From a virus, in IMG/VR virus record IMGVR_UViG_3300037520_000900, positions 16,277 through 80,276 of that record: a stretch of DNA of 64,000 nt; one strand, 5' to 3'. Under the pieces are notes generated by a model. It was not told the origin of the DNA. It searched no databases and saw nothing but the letters and a program-made list of their open reading frames with translations. Positions 42,052 through 51,062 of this stretch are shown here, one piece after another (positions within the stretch are counted from its first letter, which is position 1; each line of letters starts with the position of its first letter). The position numbers were made by a program, and so were the translations under genes.

Positions 42052-42956
42052 AAAATGTTTTATTAGTTAATAGAAAGACAACTAATTGTGGTGTACACCA
42101 ATACGGTTTAAACATATTTGAATCTTTAGAAAAAAGTAATAAAAATAAATATTTTTATTTAGAAACTAATGATTCAGAAACACTAATTAATTTTTTAAAT
42201 AACAACAAAATAGATGTAATAATCTTTAATTACATAATTTGGGTTATGGGGTGGATTACAAATGACTTAATTAGTTCTTTATTTTTAAACTATAAAATTT
42301 ACTTTATTTATCACGATGGGGACATACCCAATTTCCCATACAATGGAATACTTTATAATGACCCAACTAAAAATGTTAATAATATAAATGAATTTCTAAT
42401 AGATAGATGTCTTTTTGAATTTGAGTCAAATGAAAAAATAAATTTAGATAAAACCATAATATCCTCTTTTGGTTTTGGGTTTCCAGACAAAGGATTTCAA
42501 AAAATAATAAACAGAATAAATGAGGAATTTTCAGGGGCAATAATAAGACTACATATGCCAAATGCAAACGTAGATCCATTTAATAATTTAAAAAACCAAA
42601 CTTTAGATTTATGTAATAAAGAAGTTAAATCAAAAAATGAAATTATAATTACTAACAACTATATGAGTAATTTAGAACTTCTTAATTGGTTAAGCGAAAG
42701 TACAATAAATTGTTTTTTCTATGACAATAAAAGTTCAAAAGGAATTTCTTCTGTTATTGATTATGCTCTTTCTGTTAATGTACCAATTGCTGTTACTGAC
42801 TGCGATATGATGAGGCATATAATTTCAGACAAAATTTCTATTGAAAAAAATAAAATTTCAGATATAATTAATTATGGTTGTACACATCTTGAAGAATATA
42901 AAAAAAATTGGTCTAATAAAAATTTTAGAGATAAATTAGACTATATAATAAATTAA
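42048..42956 (+). CDS. Putative glycosyltransferase, tandem paralogue 2
   Basis: 302 residues, related to the gene before: NCGVHQYGLNIFESLE (CGVH vs CGVY), DVIIFNYIIWVMGWITNDLI, IYFIYHDGDIPN, IISSFGFGFPDKGFQKIINR, and SSKGISSVIDYALSVNVPIA. The same order of short motifs in the same spacing indicates a tandem duplication followed by divergence. Very A/T-rich. Likely a GT-B glycosyltransferase of unknown specificity. Confidence 0.6.
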   Translation: MKNVLLVNRKTTNCGVHQYGLNIFESLEKSNKNKYFYLETNDSETLINFLNNNKIDVIIFNYIIWVMGWITNDLISSLFLNYKIYFIYHDGDIPNFPYNGILYNDPTKNVNNINEFLIDRCLFEFESNEKINLDKTIISSFGFGFPDKGFQKIINRINEEFSGAIIRLHMPNANVDPFNNLKNQTLDLCNKEVKSKNEIIITNNYMSNLELLNWLSESTINCFFYDNKSSKGISSVIDYALSVNVPIAVTDCDMMRHIISDKISIEKNKISDIINYGCTHLEEYKKNWSNKNFRDKLDYIIN

Positions 42957-42969
42957 ATAAAAAAAAAAT

Positions 42970-44190
42970 ATGCAAGAACTTTTTACACTTGGTGATCTTT
43001 ATGTTTCCGACTTTTTAAATGAAAATGATAAACCTAGAGGTGGTAAGGTCGATTTAAAACTTATGTTAGAACACGAGACAGGATCGGTAAGACTCGATCA
43101 ATGTGCCCCTTTAGACACTATGTACGGAAAGTACTGGTATAGATCAGGAATTAACAACACAATGAAAAAAGAACTTAATGGTATTGTTACTTCTATATTG
43201 GAAAATTATAAATTACAAGATTCTGATTTATGGATTGATATCGCATGTAATGACGGTACTTTATTAAGTAATTTACCAAAAACATTAACTAGAGTTGGGA
43301 TAGATCCTGTTGACGACTCATTTAAATCGGAATCGGAAAAACACGCAAATTTAATAATTCAAGACTATTTTAGTTCAGACGTTTTTAAGAAATCTAAATA
43401 TGGTGAGTTAAAGGCTAAAGTTATTACGACAATCGCTATGTTTTATGATTTAGATAAACCAAAAGATTTTATTAACGATGTTTATGACGTGTTGGATGAT
43501 AACGGTGTTTGGGTGTTACAAATGTCATACACACCGTTAATGATTGAGCAAATGGCATTTGATAATATCTGTCACGAACACGTATATTATTATTCATTAT
43601 TTAATATTAAAAAAATCTTTAACGAATGTGGTTTTGACATTATTGATACACAATTAAATGATGTTAATGGGGGTTCTTTTAGGATTTATTGTATGAAAAA
43701 AACCTCCGATAAAACTAAATTTGGAACGCAACCATATAGAGATGTTTGTAAGTTTAGAGTTGAGTCTCTTCTTGAATATGAAAAGAGTTTAAGGTTGGAT
43801 TCGCCGATTACATGGTTTAATTTTTTTAAAAACATTAATGAACTAAAAGAAAAAACGGTTTCTTTTATTAAAGAAGAAAAAAATAAAGGTAAGAAAATAT
43901 GGGCTTATGGTGCGTCAACAAAAGGGAATACGTTGTTACAGTATTTTGGTTTAGACAACACTTTAATTGATGGTATCGCAGAAAGAAGTCCTTATAAATT
44001 TGGTTTAAAAACAGTTGGTACAAATATCCCTATTTTTTCTGAAGAAGAAATGAGAAAAGAAAACCCTGATTACTTGTTGGTGTTACCTTGGCATTTTATA
44101 AATGAGTTTGTTGAACGTGAATCCGAATTTTTAAAGTCTGGTGGTAAATTTATTGTTCCGTGTCCTAAATTTGAAATCATTGGTAAATGA
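42970..44190 (+). CDS. Sugar C-methyltransferase-like enzyme (TylC3/NovU type)
   Basis: 406 residues. The N-terminal region (LGDLYVSDFLNE) matches the start of the family but lacks the usual Cys cluster. DLWIDIACNDGTLLSNLPKT is SAM motif I (about 84-103); DNICHEHVYYYSLFNIKKIF (about 197-216) and WAYGASTKGNTLLQYFGLDN (about 312-331) and LPWHF (about 378-382) are typical of the C-methyltransferase family acting on nucleotide-linked deoxysugars. With GMD it could make a C-methylated (branched) 6-deoxysugar. Confidence 0.85.
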   Translation: MQELFTLGDLYVSDFLNENDKPRGGKVDLKLMLEHETGSVRLDQCAPLDTMYGKYWYRSGINNTMKKELNGIVTSILENYKLQDSDLWIDIACNDGTLLSNLPKTLTRVGIDPVDDSFKSESEKHANLIIQDYFSSDVFKKSKYGELKAKVITTIAMFYDLDKPKDFINDVYDVLDDNGVWVLQMSYTPLMIEQMAFDNICHEHVYYYSLFNIKKIFNECGFDIIDTQLNDVNGGSFRIYCMKKTSDKTKFGTQPYRDVCKFRVESLLEYEKSLRLDSPITWFNFFKNINELKEKTVSFIKEEKNKGKKIWAYGASTKGNTLLQYFGLDNTLIDGIAERSPYKFGLKTVGTNIPIFSEEEMRKENPDYLLVLPWHFINEFVERESEFLKSGGKFIVPCPKFEIIGK

Positions 44191-44819
44191 AGTATTACGC
44201 AGAATTTGATACAGATAAAATATTAAGAGAAACTTTTTTTCCTGATTTTAACTATAAAGGTATTATTGTTGAAGTTGGTGGTGGTACTCCGGATTTTCTT
44301 TCTATGTCCAAACACTTTAAAGATACCGGTTGGAGGGCTATAATTATAGAACCTAACCCTAAATTTGTTGAGGATCATAAAAAACATAATAATGAGGTAT
44401 ATCAGTATGCATGCTCTTATGAAAATAGAATCGGGGAATTTACAATTGTCCAACAAAACGTAGAAGCCTATGGCGGTAAAGTCACTGACCATTCTTTTTC
44501 ATCTATTTCATTAAAAGAAGAATATTTGAAAGAAACAAACGTTAACCCAAATAGTTTAAATATAAAAAAAATATCTGTTGAAATTAAAAGGCTTGATGAT
44601 ATTTTGAGTGATATTGGTGTTAAGGATATTGACATATTATCTATAGACGTTGAAGGTTGGGAATTAGAGGTTATGATGGGTATAGATTTAAATAAAATAA
44701 ACTGTAATATAATAGTTGTAGAAAATTTTTTAAATGATAAAAAGTACAACGAATATTTTGAAAGTTTGGGGTATAAATTAACCCGTCAAATAAAATACAA
44801 CCAAATTTATACAAAATAA
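44187..44819 (+). CDS. FkbM-type methyltransferase 1
   Basis: 210 residues. VEVGGGTPDFLSMSKHF (motif I), AIIIEPNPKFVEDHKKH, and ILSIDVEGWELEVMMGI (about 150-166), the SIDVEG(W/h)E signature of FkbM methyltransferases. These O-methylate sugars in glycans and surface polysaccharides. It overlaps the sugar C-methyltransferase by four bases. Confidence 0.88.
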   Translation: MKYYAEFDTDKILRETFFPDFNYKGIIVEVGGGTPDFLSMSKHFKDTGWRAIIIEPNPKFVEDHKKHNNEVYQYACSYENRIGEFTIVQQNVEAYGGKVTDHSFSSISLKEEYLKETNVNPNSLNIKKISVEIKRLDDILSDIGVKDIDILSIDVEGWELEVMMGIDLNKINCNIIVVENFLNDKKYNEYFESLGYKLTRQIKYNQIYTK

Positions 44820-44821
44820 AA

Positions 44822-45421
44822 ATGTACTACTCTCAATCAAATCAAGACAAATGGGTCAATGAGTTTTATAATAATAAAAAAGATGGGTTTTTTGTTGAAG
44901 TTGGCGCCTTTGATGGTATACAAACAAGTAATACCTACTTTTTTGAAAAAACTTTAGGGTGGGGTGGCGTATGTATAGAGGCCAATCCTGAAATTTTTAA
45001 AAGATTATCTCAAAACCGTAGGTCAATAAATTTAAATTATGCAATTTCAGATCACGAAGGTGAGTGTTTTTTTTCCACAGATAGAATTTCAGAAAATGGG
45101 TATAGAGTGAATTGTTCAAGACTAGACGTGCTATTGAAAAGTGTTAATTGCCCAAGAATAATAGATTATATGTCTATAGATATTGAAGGTCATGAATATA
45201 TAGCACTTAATAATTTTAATTTTAGTGATTTTCAAGTTAACCTTATGACGGTAGAACATAATCTTTATTCGGAAGGATCTAAAATGAAAGATGAAATTTA
45301 TCATCTTTTAACTGATAATGGATTTACAAGAGTTTTAGAAGATGTTGTTTGTTTAGACACTAATCCATTATACTTTAATAAACCATACGAAGATTGGTAC
45401 ATAAATAACATATTACTTTAA
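44822..45421 (+). CDS. FkbM-type methyltransferase 2
   Basis: 199 residues. YYSQSNQDKWVNEFYNNKKD and FFVEVGAFDGIQTSNTYFFE at the N-terminus, then MSIDIEGHEYIALNNFNF (about 118-135), the FkbM SIDIEG(H)E signature. Related to the preceding gene but not a simple copy. Likely adds methyl groups to a different sugar or position. Confidence 0.88.
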   Translation: MYYSQSNQDKWVNEFYNNKKDGFFVEVGAFDGIQTSNTYFFEKTLGWGGVCIEANPEIFKRLSQNRRSINLNYAISDHEGECFFSTDRISENGYRVNCSRLDVLLKSVNCPRIIDYMSIDIEGHEYIALNNFNFSDFQVNLMTVEHNLYSEGSKMKDEIYHLLTDNGFTRVLEDVVCLDTNPLYFNKPYEDWYINNILL

Positions 45422-45424
45422 AAA

Positions 45425-46396
45425 ATGAAAAAAGCAATAATAACGGGAATAAATGGTCAAGACGGCTCATATTTGGCGGAGTTTCTTTTAGAAAAAGGTT
45501 ATGATGTTCATGGTGTGATGAAACGTAATTCTGTTTCTGAAACACAAGCAATAAGAGTAGAACACATAACCGATAAAATAACATTACATTATGGTGATAT
45601 TACAGATTTATCCTCATTAATACGTATTATAGGTGAAGTACAACCAAATGAAATTTACAATTTAGCAGCACAATCTCACGTTAGAATTTCTTTTGACGAA
45701 CCAATTTATACATCACAAGCCACAGGTGTTGGGGCATTGAATGTTATTGAATCCGTTAGACTTTTAAAACTCGATTGTAAAATTTATCAAGCATCGTCTT
45801 CAGAAATGTTTGGTAATAATATAGATAATGATGGATTTCAGAGAGAATCAACTAGAATGGTGCCTGTATCCCCATACGGAATTTCAAAGTTATTTGCACA
45901 TAATATGGGTATAAACTATAGAAATTCGTATAATATGTTTATTAGTAATGGTATTTTATTTAATCACGAATCACCTAGAAGGGGTACAAATTTTGTAACA
46001 AACAAAGTTTGTAAGGAGGCAGTAAAAATAAAATTAGGTTTAACTGATAAAATAAAATTAGGCAATTTAAAGGCGACTAGAGATTGGGGACACGCTAAAG
46101 ATTACGTTGAGGCCATGTGGTTAATACTACAACAAGAAACCCCCAACGATTACGTATGTTCAACAGGAATATCTCATTCAGTTGAAGATCTTGTGATTTA
46201 TGTTTTTAACAAATTAGGGTTAGATTGGAAAAAATACGTTAATACAGATTCAAAATACCTAAGACCTGAAGAATTAAATGATTTAAAAGGAGATTCCACT
46301 AAATTAAGAGAATTGACAGGATGGAAACCAAAATACACTTTTGAGTCTATGTTAGATGAAATGATTGAATATTGGTTAAATTATTATAAAAAATAG
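45425..46396 (+). CDS. gmd: GDP-mannose 4,6-dehydratase
   Basis: 323 residues, close to the family's 320-370. AIITGINGQDGSYLAEFLLE (NADP loop), LHYGDITDLSSL, YNLAAQSHVRISF, QASSSEMFG, PVSPYGISKLFAH (YxxxK), NGILFNHESPRRGTNFVTNK, and LGNLKATRDWGHAKDYVEAM, with the TRDWGHA and RP-E-(V/L)-N-DLKGD features of GMD. Converts GDP-mannose to GDP-4-keto-6-deoxymannose, the branch point to GDP-fucose, rhamnose and related sugars. No reductase/epimerase for GDP-fucose (WcaG) is seen in the window; the later enzymes must come from the host or from the island SDR. Confidence 0.97.
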   Translation: MKKAIITGINGQDGSYLAEFLLEKGYDVHGVMKRNSVSETQAIRVEHITDKITLHYGDITDLSSLIRIIGEVQPNEIYNLAAQSHVRISFDEPIYTSQATGVGALNVIESVRLLKLDCKIYQASSSEMFGNNIDNDGFQRESTRMVPVSPYGISKLFAHNMGINYRNSYNMFISNGILFNHESPRRGTNFVTNKVCKEAVKIKLGLTDKIKLGNLKATRDWGHAKDYVEAMWLILQQETPNDYVCSTGISHSVEDLVIYVFNKLGLDWKKYVNTDSKYLRPEELNDLKGDSTKLRELTGWKPKYTFESMLDEMIEYWLNYYKK

Positions 46397-46399
46397 AAT

Positions 46400-47134
46400 A
46401 TGACAAGAAAAAAACAACAACCACAAACCGAAGAACAGGATTCAAAACCCTTTTCAAAAAAAGACTTTATAAATTCAGTAGTCAAGAAAAAAGTAAAAAA
46501 TAAATTTCTAACAGAAAATCAAGAACATTATTATAATCTTTTAAGAAACAATCAAATAACAATTTGTTCGGGACCTGCGGGTGTTGGTAAATCATATATC
46601 GCAATGAAAGCGGCGGTTGATTTATTAATGGACCCAACTAACCATTATGAAAAACTGGTTATTGTTAGACCGGCAGTAGAGGCTGAAGAAAAATTAGGAT
46701 CACTCCCTGGTAACTTAGAAGAAAAATTAGACCCTTACATTTTCCCGTCTTATTACTTATTAAATAAAATTATTGGAAAAGAGGCAAGAGAGAAATTAAA
46801 AGATGCTGAAATTATTGAAGTATTCGCATTAGCATACATGAGAGGAATGAATATAGATAACACGATTTTAATATTTGAAGAAGCACAAAACTCAAGTCCA
46901 AATCAAATGAAATTACTATTGACAAGGATAGGGTTTAATAGTAAATTCTTTATATCAGGAGACATTGAACAAACTGACCGTTATAGAGACAAAAAACAAT
47001 CAGGTCTGTATGACGCAATTAAAAAGTTTAATGATGTTCACGATATTGGCGTGTTTGAGTTTGGTGATGGGGATGTGGTAAGAAACCCACTTATAAGTAA
47101 GTTATTAAAAAAGTATGAAGAGAATAGGGATTGA
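46400..47134 (+). CDS. phoH: PhoH-like ATPase
   Basis: 244 residues. CSGPAGVGKSYIAMKAAVDL is Walker A (about 56-75), VIVRPAVEAEEKLGSLPGNL the family-specific R-P-A/V-E loop, ILIFEEAQNSSPNQMKLLLT Walker B, and SGDIEQTDR the sensor. This is the phage PhoH ATPase, commonly carried by phages, with suggested RNA or phosphate-related roles. It overlaps the next gene by 20 bases. First gene after the GMD. Confidence 0.93.
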   Translation: MTRKKQQPQTEEQDSKPFSKKDFINSVVKKKVKNKFLTENQEHYYNLLRNNQITICSGPAGVGKSYIAMKAAVDLLMDPTNHYEKLVIVRPAVEAEEKLGSLPGNLEEKLDPYIFPSYYLLNKIIGKEAREKLKDAEIIEVFALAYMRGMNIDNTILIFEEAQNSSPNQMKLLLTRIGFNSKFFISGDIEQTDRYRDKKQSGLYDAIKKFNDVHDIGVFEFGDGDVVRNPLISKLLKKYEENRD

Positions 47135-47765
47135 AATTAATGGTGTGTTAAGGGATACTATCGGTAAGTTTACACAGTTATATGAAAAACATATGATTGA
47201 AGAAAAAGAAGATGGGTCAAAAACTTATGAACTTGATATGTCCGGTAATACCGAAGAACTAAACCCAAAAGAAGATTTTGAATATAAAATTTTAAATGAT
47301 GTTACATCATTAAACTTGATGGATCATTTCAGTTTTAATGATGAGAATGAACTTTACTCTTTTATGTATGAAGATTTTGCAATGCAGATTTTTGGACACG
47401 CTGGTTCGACAGAAACCTTTACGTTTAATGACTTAAATGAAATTTATCATAATTATCGAAATACAAATGAACTTTTAATAGTCTCTGATGAAATGGGTAA
47501 ATCAAAACCAGCATCATTATTTTTCCTTTCTAAGTTTGGGTGTTTATTAGAAAAGATAAAATTTTATTCAAATTTTACAATAAATTCAATGTGGGATGAA
47601 ATTGACGTTTTACTTACAGCAAATCCTCAACTAATATTAGAAAAACCAAAAGATAAAATCGTAGTTAAATATAATACGACATATAATAAAAACGTCGAAG
47701 CGGACTATGAGATTGAAAAATTGAAGGAGTTTGATGACATATTAAAAAAATTAAATTTATGTTAA
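47115..47765 (+). CDS. Degenerate HAD-like protein
   Basis: 216 residues. The start MKRIGIEINGVLRDTIGKFT has the frame of HAD motif I (DxDGVLRD) but the two catalytic Asp are replaced by E and N (E-I-N-G-V). LIVSDEMGKSKPASLFFLSK (S then K, motifs II and III) and MWDEIDVLLTANP (motif IV place) remain. If this reading is right it is a HAD pseudoenzyme, and the fold may be used for binding. It overlaps PhoH and precedes a 96-residue gene by six bases of overlap. Confidence 0.6.
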   Translation: MKRIGIEINGVLRDTIGKFTQLYEKHMIEEKEDGSKTYELDMSGNTEELNPKEDFEYKILNDVTSLNLMDHFSFNDENELYSFMYEDFAMQIFGHAGSTETFTFNDLNEIYHNYRNTNELLIVSDEMGKSKPASLFFLSKFGCLLEKIKFYSNFTINSMWDEIDVLLTANPQLILEKPKDKIVVKYNTTYNKNVEADYEIEKLKEFDDILKKLNLC

Positions 47766-48049
47766 CATTTTTAGGTGAAAACTATTACTTGGACATTGAT
47801 GAGTTAGAAAAACAGGTAAGTTATGAAAAGTCTGTTTTACCATTAACAGTTTCAGGAGAAACAGAAACACCGGAACAACAAATAAGCGTTACAAGATACG
47901 ACACTTTCAAAAGTCTTATTGAAGTATTATTAACTGAAAGAGAAGAATTAGATGAAAGTTTGGGTATGCATGGAGCAAAGGATTTAACTATCCCTTTTAA
48001 ATTGGCATTTAATACACTATTAATAAACCACGTTCTAAAAAAATTATAA
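47759..48049 (+). CDS. Small hypothetical protein (96 aa)
   Basis: MLTFLGENYYLDIDELEKQV then SYEKSVLPLTVSGET and FKSLIEVLLTEREELDESLG. A beta-type start and helical C-terminal half, with no motif I can name. Overlaps the degenerate HAD gene by seven bases and is one base from the GT4-like gene; co-transcribed. Confidence 0.5.
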   Translation: MLTFLGENYYLDIDELEKQVSYEKSVLPLTVSGETETPEQQISVTRYDTFKSLIEVLLTEREELDESLGMHGAKDLTIPFKLAFNTLLINHVLKKL

Positions 48050-48050
48050 A

Positions 48051-49118
48051 ATGGAATTAGAAAAAATAGAAAAAATAGAAGGTTCTATTAAAAACCTAAA
48101 AGACAAAACGGCTAAGATTTATTTCTTGGTTCAAGACACTAAAGGCAACGCAAAAGGGTCTATTGCCTACACCTATCAGATGGCTAAAGCGTTATTTGAT
48201 AATAAATACAATGTTATAATTATTCATGAAGCTCAAGAATACACGGGTGTTGGTGAGTGGTTAGGTGAAGAATATATGGCAATTCCTCACGAATCTATTG
48301 AAGGTAAAAACCTATCAATATCACCTGAAGATTTTATTATTGTTCCTGAATTATATGGTCATGTTATGGATCAATTAAAGAACTTCCCATGTGGAAAAAT
48401 TGTTTTATGTCAGGCGTATGATAATATTTTAGAAACTTTAGCTCCTGGTGTTACTTGGCAACAATATGGATTCGCTAAAGTCATCACTACTACTCAAACA
48501 CAAAAAGAGTATGTTAAACAAATTATGAGAAATGCTAGCGTGGATGTCATTGAACCAACAATCTCTAAACATTTTTCTAAAAAAGAAAAACCATCAAAAC
48601 CTATTATTACTATTCATACAAGAGAACCAAGAGACACCGCAAAAATAATTAAAAGTTTTTATTTAAAATACCCACAATTTAGATGGATTACATTTAGAGA
48701 TATGAGAGGGATTAAACAAGAGGACTTTGCTAAATTTTTAAAGGACTCATATGTTTCTGTTTGGGTTGACGATGTTTCAGGATTTGGTACATTCCCATTA
48801 GAATCTATGACATCAGGTACTCCTGTGATTGGTAAAATACCAAACTTAAAACCGGAATGGATGGATGAGAGTAATGGTATTTGGACATATCAGTACAACG
48901 AAATCATCGATGTTGTTGCAAACTTTACCCAAAATTGGTTAGAAGATAATATCTCACCTGAATTATATGAAAAAATGTTAGAATCATCTAAAAAATATCA
49001 AGACGACTCAAAATTTGAAAATGACGTTATTGAAACTTTTAATAAATACTTTGAAACTAGAAGTAAATTATTTTCAGACCAATTGGATAAACTAAAAATA
49101 TCAGAAGAACAAAATTAA
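48051..49118 (+). CDS. GT-B glycosyltransferase-like (GT4)
   Basis: 355 residues. KIYFLVQDTKGNAKGSIAYT (acceptor loop), YNVIIIHEAQEYTGVGEWLG, then IVLCQAYDNILETLAPG in the first half; IITIHTREPRDTAKIIKSFY (donor entry), FGTFPLESMTSGTPVIGKIP (the E-x-M-x-x-G-T-P nucleotide-sugar binding helix of GT4 enzymes). The C-terminal helix (SPELYEKMLESSKKYQDDSK) is a GT-B closing helix. Target unknown. Confidence 0.8.
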   Translation: MELEKIEKIEGSIKNLKDKTAKIYFLVQDTKGNAKGSIAYTYQMAKALFDNKYNVIIIHEAQEYTGVGEWLGEEYMAIPHESIEGKNLSISPEDFIIVPELYGHVMDQLKNFPCGKIVLCQAYDNILETLAPGVTWQQYGFAKVITTTQTQKEYVKQIMRNASVDVIEPTISKHFSKKEKPSKPIITIHTREPRDTAKIIKSFYLKYPQFRWITFRDMRGIKQEDFAKFLKDSYVSVWVDDVSGFGTFPLESMTSGTPVIGKIPNLKPEWMDESNGIWTYQYNEIIDVVANFTQNWLEDNISPELYEKMLESSKKYQDDSKFENDVIETFNKYFETRSKLFSDQLDKLKISEEQN

Positions 49119-49120
49119 TT

Positions 49121-49933
49121 ATGGAAACAAAAGAAATATTTGACGTATCGGTAATATTACCAATCAGCTCATCAATGCACCCTCTATTTGATGATCTACT
49201 AGAGAGAAGTATTAAATCATTACAAATGCAATTAACGGGTATAAACGAACTTGTTATTGTACATACTGATGAAGAAATTTTAAAAAATAAATTAACAAAT
49301 TATAATTTTGGAGAACTAAATGTTAATTTAGTTGAAAACAAAGGTGAATTTGATTTTGCTACACAAGTTAATTTAGGTGTTAAAAACGCAAAAAGTAAGT
49401 GGGTTTCAGTTTTAGAATTTGATGATGAGTACGCAACCATTTGGTTTAAAAACGTAAAAAGATATGTTGAATCTTACGATGACGTATCTGCATTTTTACC
49501 ATTAGTTGTTGACACTGACGATAAGGGTGTTTTTGTTGGGTTCACTAATGAGGCCACTTTTGCTGTTAGTATGAATTCAGAAATGGGTTATTTAACTAAT
49601 GACTTATTGTTAAGTTATCAAAATTTCCAATCATCTGGAATGGTCGTACAAAAAAACGTCTATGAAAGTTTAGGTGGATTTAAAAAATCAATGAAACTAA
49701 CATTTGTTTATGAATTTTTATTGAGACTAACTTACAACTCAACAAAAATAATGACAATACCAAGAATTGGATACAAACATATGAACATGAGGGAAGGTTC
49801 TATTTTTTGGAACTATAAAAATAGTGATGATAGACTTACAGATGATGAGGTTTCATTTTGGATTGATTCAGCAAAAAAAGAACATTTTTTCACTGGAGAT
49901 AGAAACATAAAATATGAACCACAAAATGTTTAA
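49121..49933 (+). CDS. GT2-type glycosyltransferase
   Basis: 270 residues. FDVSVILPISSSMHPLFDDL, NELVIVHTDEE, KSKWVSVLEFDDEYATIWFK (with the DDE metal site), and a SSGMVVQKNVYESLGGFKKS segment as in GT2 acceptor loops, then VYEFLLRLTYNS. Last gene of the island; its stop overlaps the late sigma start by one base. The short length (270) is normal for GT2. Confidence 0.85.
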   Translation: METKEIFDVSVILPISSSMHPLFDDLLERSIKSLQMQLTGINELVIVHTDEEILKNKLTNYNFGELNVNLVENKGEFDFATQVNLGVKNAKSKWVSVLEFDDEYATIWFKNVKRYVESYDDVSAFLPLVVDTDDKGVFVGFTNEATFAVSMNSEMGYLTNDLLLSYQNFQSSGMVVQKNVYESLGGFKKSMKLTFVYEFLLRLTYNSTKIMTIPRIGYKHMNMREGSIFWNYKNSDDRLTDDEVSFWIDSAKKEHFFTGDRNIKYEPQNV

Positions 49934-50682
49934 TGTCATTAGTAGAAAATGAAGAAACAAATGAACTAAAAGATAAGACGGGTATCAAAAAAATTAAAAA
50001 AGATAATTATTTTGATACTCGTGAGGAGGAGGCGGTAAAAAGATACCTTGTAGCTGAAACCAAAGAAGAAAAAGAAGAAATTTATAATAATTTCTTGAGA
50101 GACCCACTGAATAAAATGATAGAATCGATTATTCGTAGGTATAAGTTATATAGAAAAGACATGGAGTATTCCGATAATCATTCGGATACTCATTCTTTTT
50201 TAATAACTAAAATAGATAAGTTTAAACCCGCAAAGAATAAAAAGGCGTATTCTTATTTTGGTACAATATGTAAAAACTATCTTATGGGTCAAATACAAAA
50301 AGACCAAAAAGACACAAACAGGAAAATATCATATGAGGACATATCATCTACATTAGAGAATAGACCGGATATGGTATACTACATGGAATTTGAAAGTATA
50401 GATGCAGAAAAAATAATAGACATATTTAAAATAGAATTAAAAACATACGTACAAGAAAAGGGGTTAAATGAAAACGAATATAAATTAGGTATAGCACTTA
50501 TAGATCTTTTTGATAACTATGGAAATATTTTTATTGGTAATGATAATAACAAGTTTAATAAAAATATTGTTCTATTATCTTTAAGGGAAATGACCAATAT
50601 GAATACAAAAGAAATTAGAATTTATTTAAAAAAATACAAAGTATTGTATTTACAGACATTAAAAAAAATACATAGCAAATAA
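49933..50682 (+). CDS. RNA polymerase sigma-like factor (late, gp55-like candidate)
   Basis: 249 residues. Region 2-like helices: NNFLRDPLNKMIESIIRRYK, then DTHSFLITKIDKFKPAKNKK and AYSYFGTICKNYLMGQIQKD (region 2.3/2.4 pattern with 'yf..i..n.l...i'). C-terminal LLSLREMTNMNTKEIRIYLK looks like a short helix-turn-helix-like end. T4 gp55 (185 aa) recognises only the -10 TATAAATA. Here the corresponding site appears to be TATTTATW, 3-45 bases from about twenty starts. It is the obvious candidate for late transcription; divergence from bacterial sigma is high. Confidence 0.7.
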   Translation: MSLVENEETNELKDKTGIKKIKKDNYFDTREEEAVKRYLVAETKEEKEEIYNNFLRDPLNKMIESIIRRYKLYRKDMEYSDNHSDTHSFLITKIDKFKPAKNKKAYSYFGTICKNYLMGQIQKDQKDTNRKISYEDISSTLENRPDMVYYMEFESIDAEKIIDIFKIELKTYVQEKGLNENEYKLGIALIDLFDNYGNIFIGNDNNKFNKNIVLLSLREMTNMNTKEIRIYLKKYKVLYLQTLKKIHSK

Positions 50683-50690
50683 TATTTATT
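50683..50690 (+). promoter_or_regulatory. Putative late promoter TATTTATT, leaderless arrangement
   Basis: Three bases before the ATG at 50694; would drive the baseplate operon. Confidence 0.4.
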
Positions 50691-50693
50691 GTT

Positions 50694-51062
50694 ATGAATA
50701 GAACCAGAAAAAAAGAAATATCACTTAATAAAGATTCTGTATTGGGTCTTATGCAAGAGATTTACAACGAACTTGTTGAACAAAAAGCAACCGCAACAAG
50801 AATACAAAACAAAATGCTTGCAATGTTAAAAGATCCTGAAGACATGACTTTAATAGGACCTATTATAAAAGAGCAACAAAAAATCATTAACGATACTATT
50901 GAAAAAAAACTTTCTTTATCTAAACTACAATCCACTTTGTGGGAAAAATCAAACAGTAGTAAAGACGACGACTTTACCCTTAACGATATGGATGATGATC
51001 TTTTACAAAGTTTAATAAAAAAAGATGTAGATAATTCCCAAAATCAAAATTTTAGTTTATAA
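50694..51062 (+). CDS. Small helical protein in baseplate operon
   Basis: 122 residues, mostly helical with heptad-like hydrophobics (VLGLMQEIYNELVEQKATAT, IGPIIKEQQKIINDTIEKKL, LSLSKLQSTLWEKSN) and an acidic end DDDFTLNDMDDDLLQSLI. Its stop overlaps the next ATG (TAATG). Probably an assembly or regulatory partner of the large protein that follows. No named family. Confidence 0.5.
   Translation: MNRTRKKEISLNKDSVLGLMQEIYNELVEQKATATRIQNKMLAMLKDPEDMTLIGPIIKEQQKIINDTIEKKLSLSKLQSTLWEKSNSSKDDDFTLNDMDDDLLQSLIKKDVDNSQNQNFSL

Noticed and set aside
47759-48049. The 96-residue gene as an antitoxin of a toxin-antitoxin pair with the HAD-like gene
   Set aside because: Neither product has a recognisable toxin or antitoxin motif, and both belong to a long same-direction operon.
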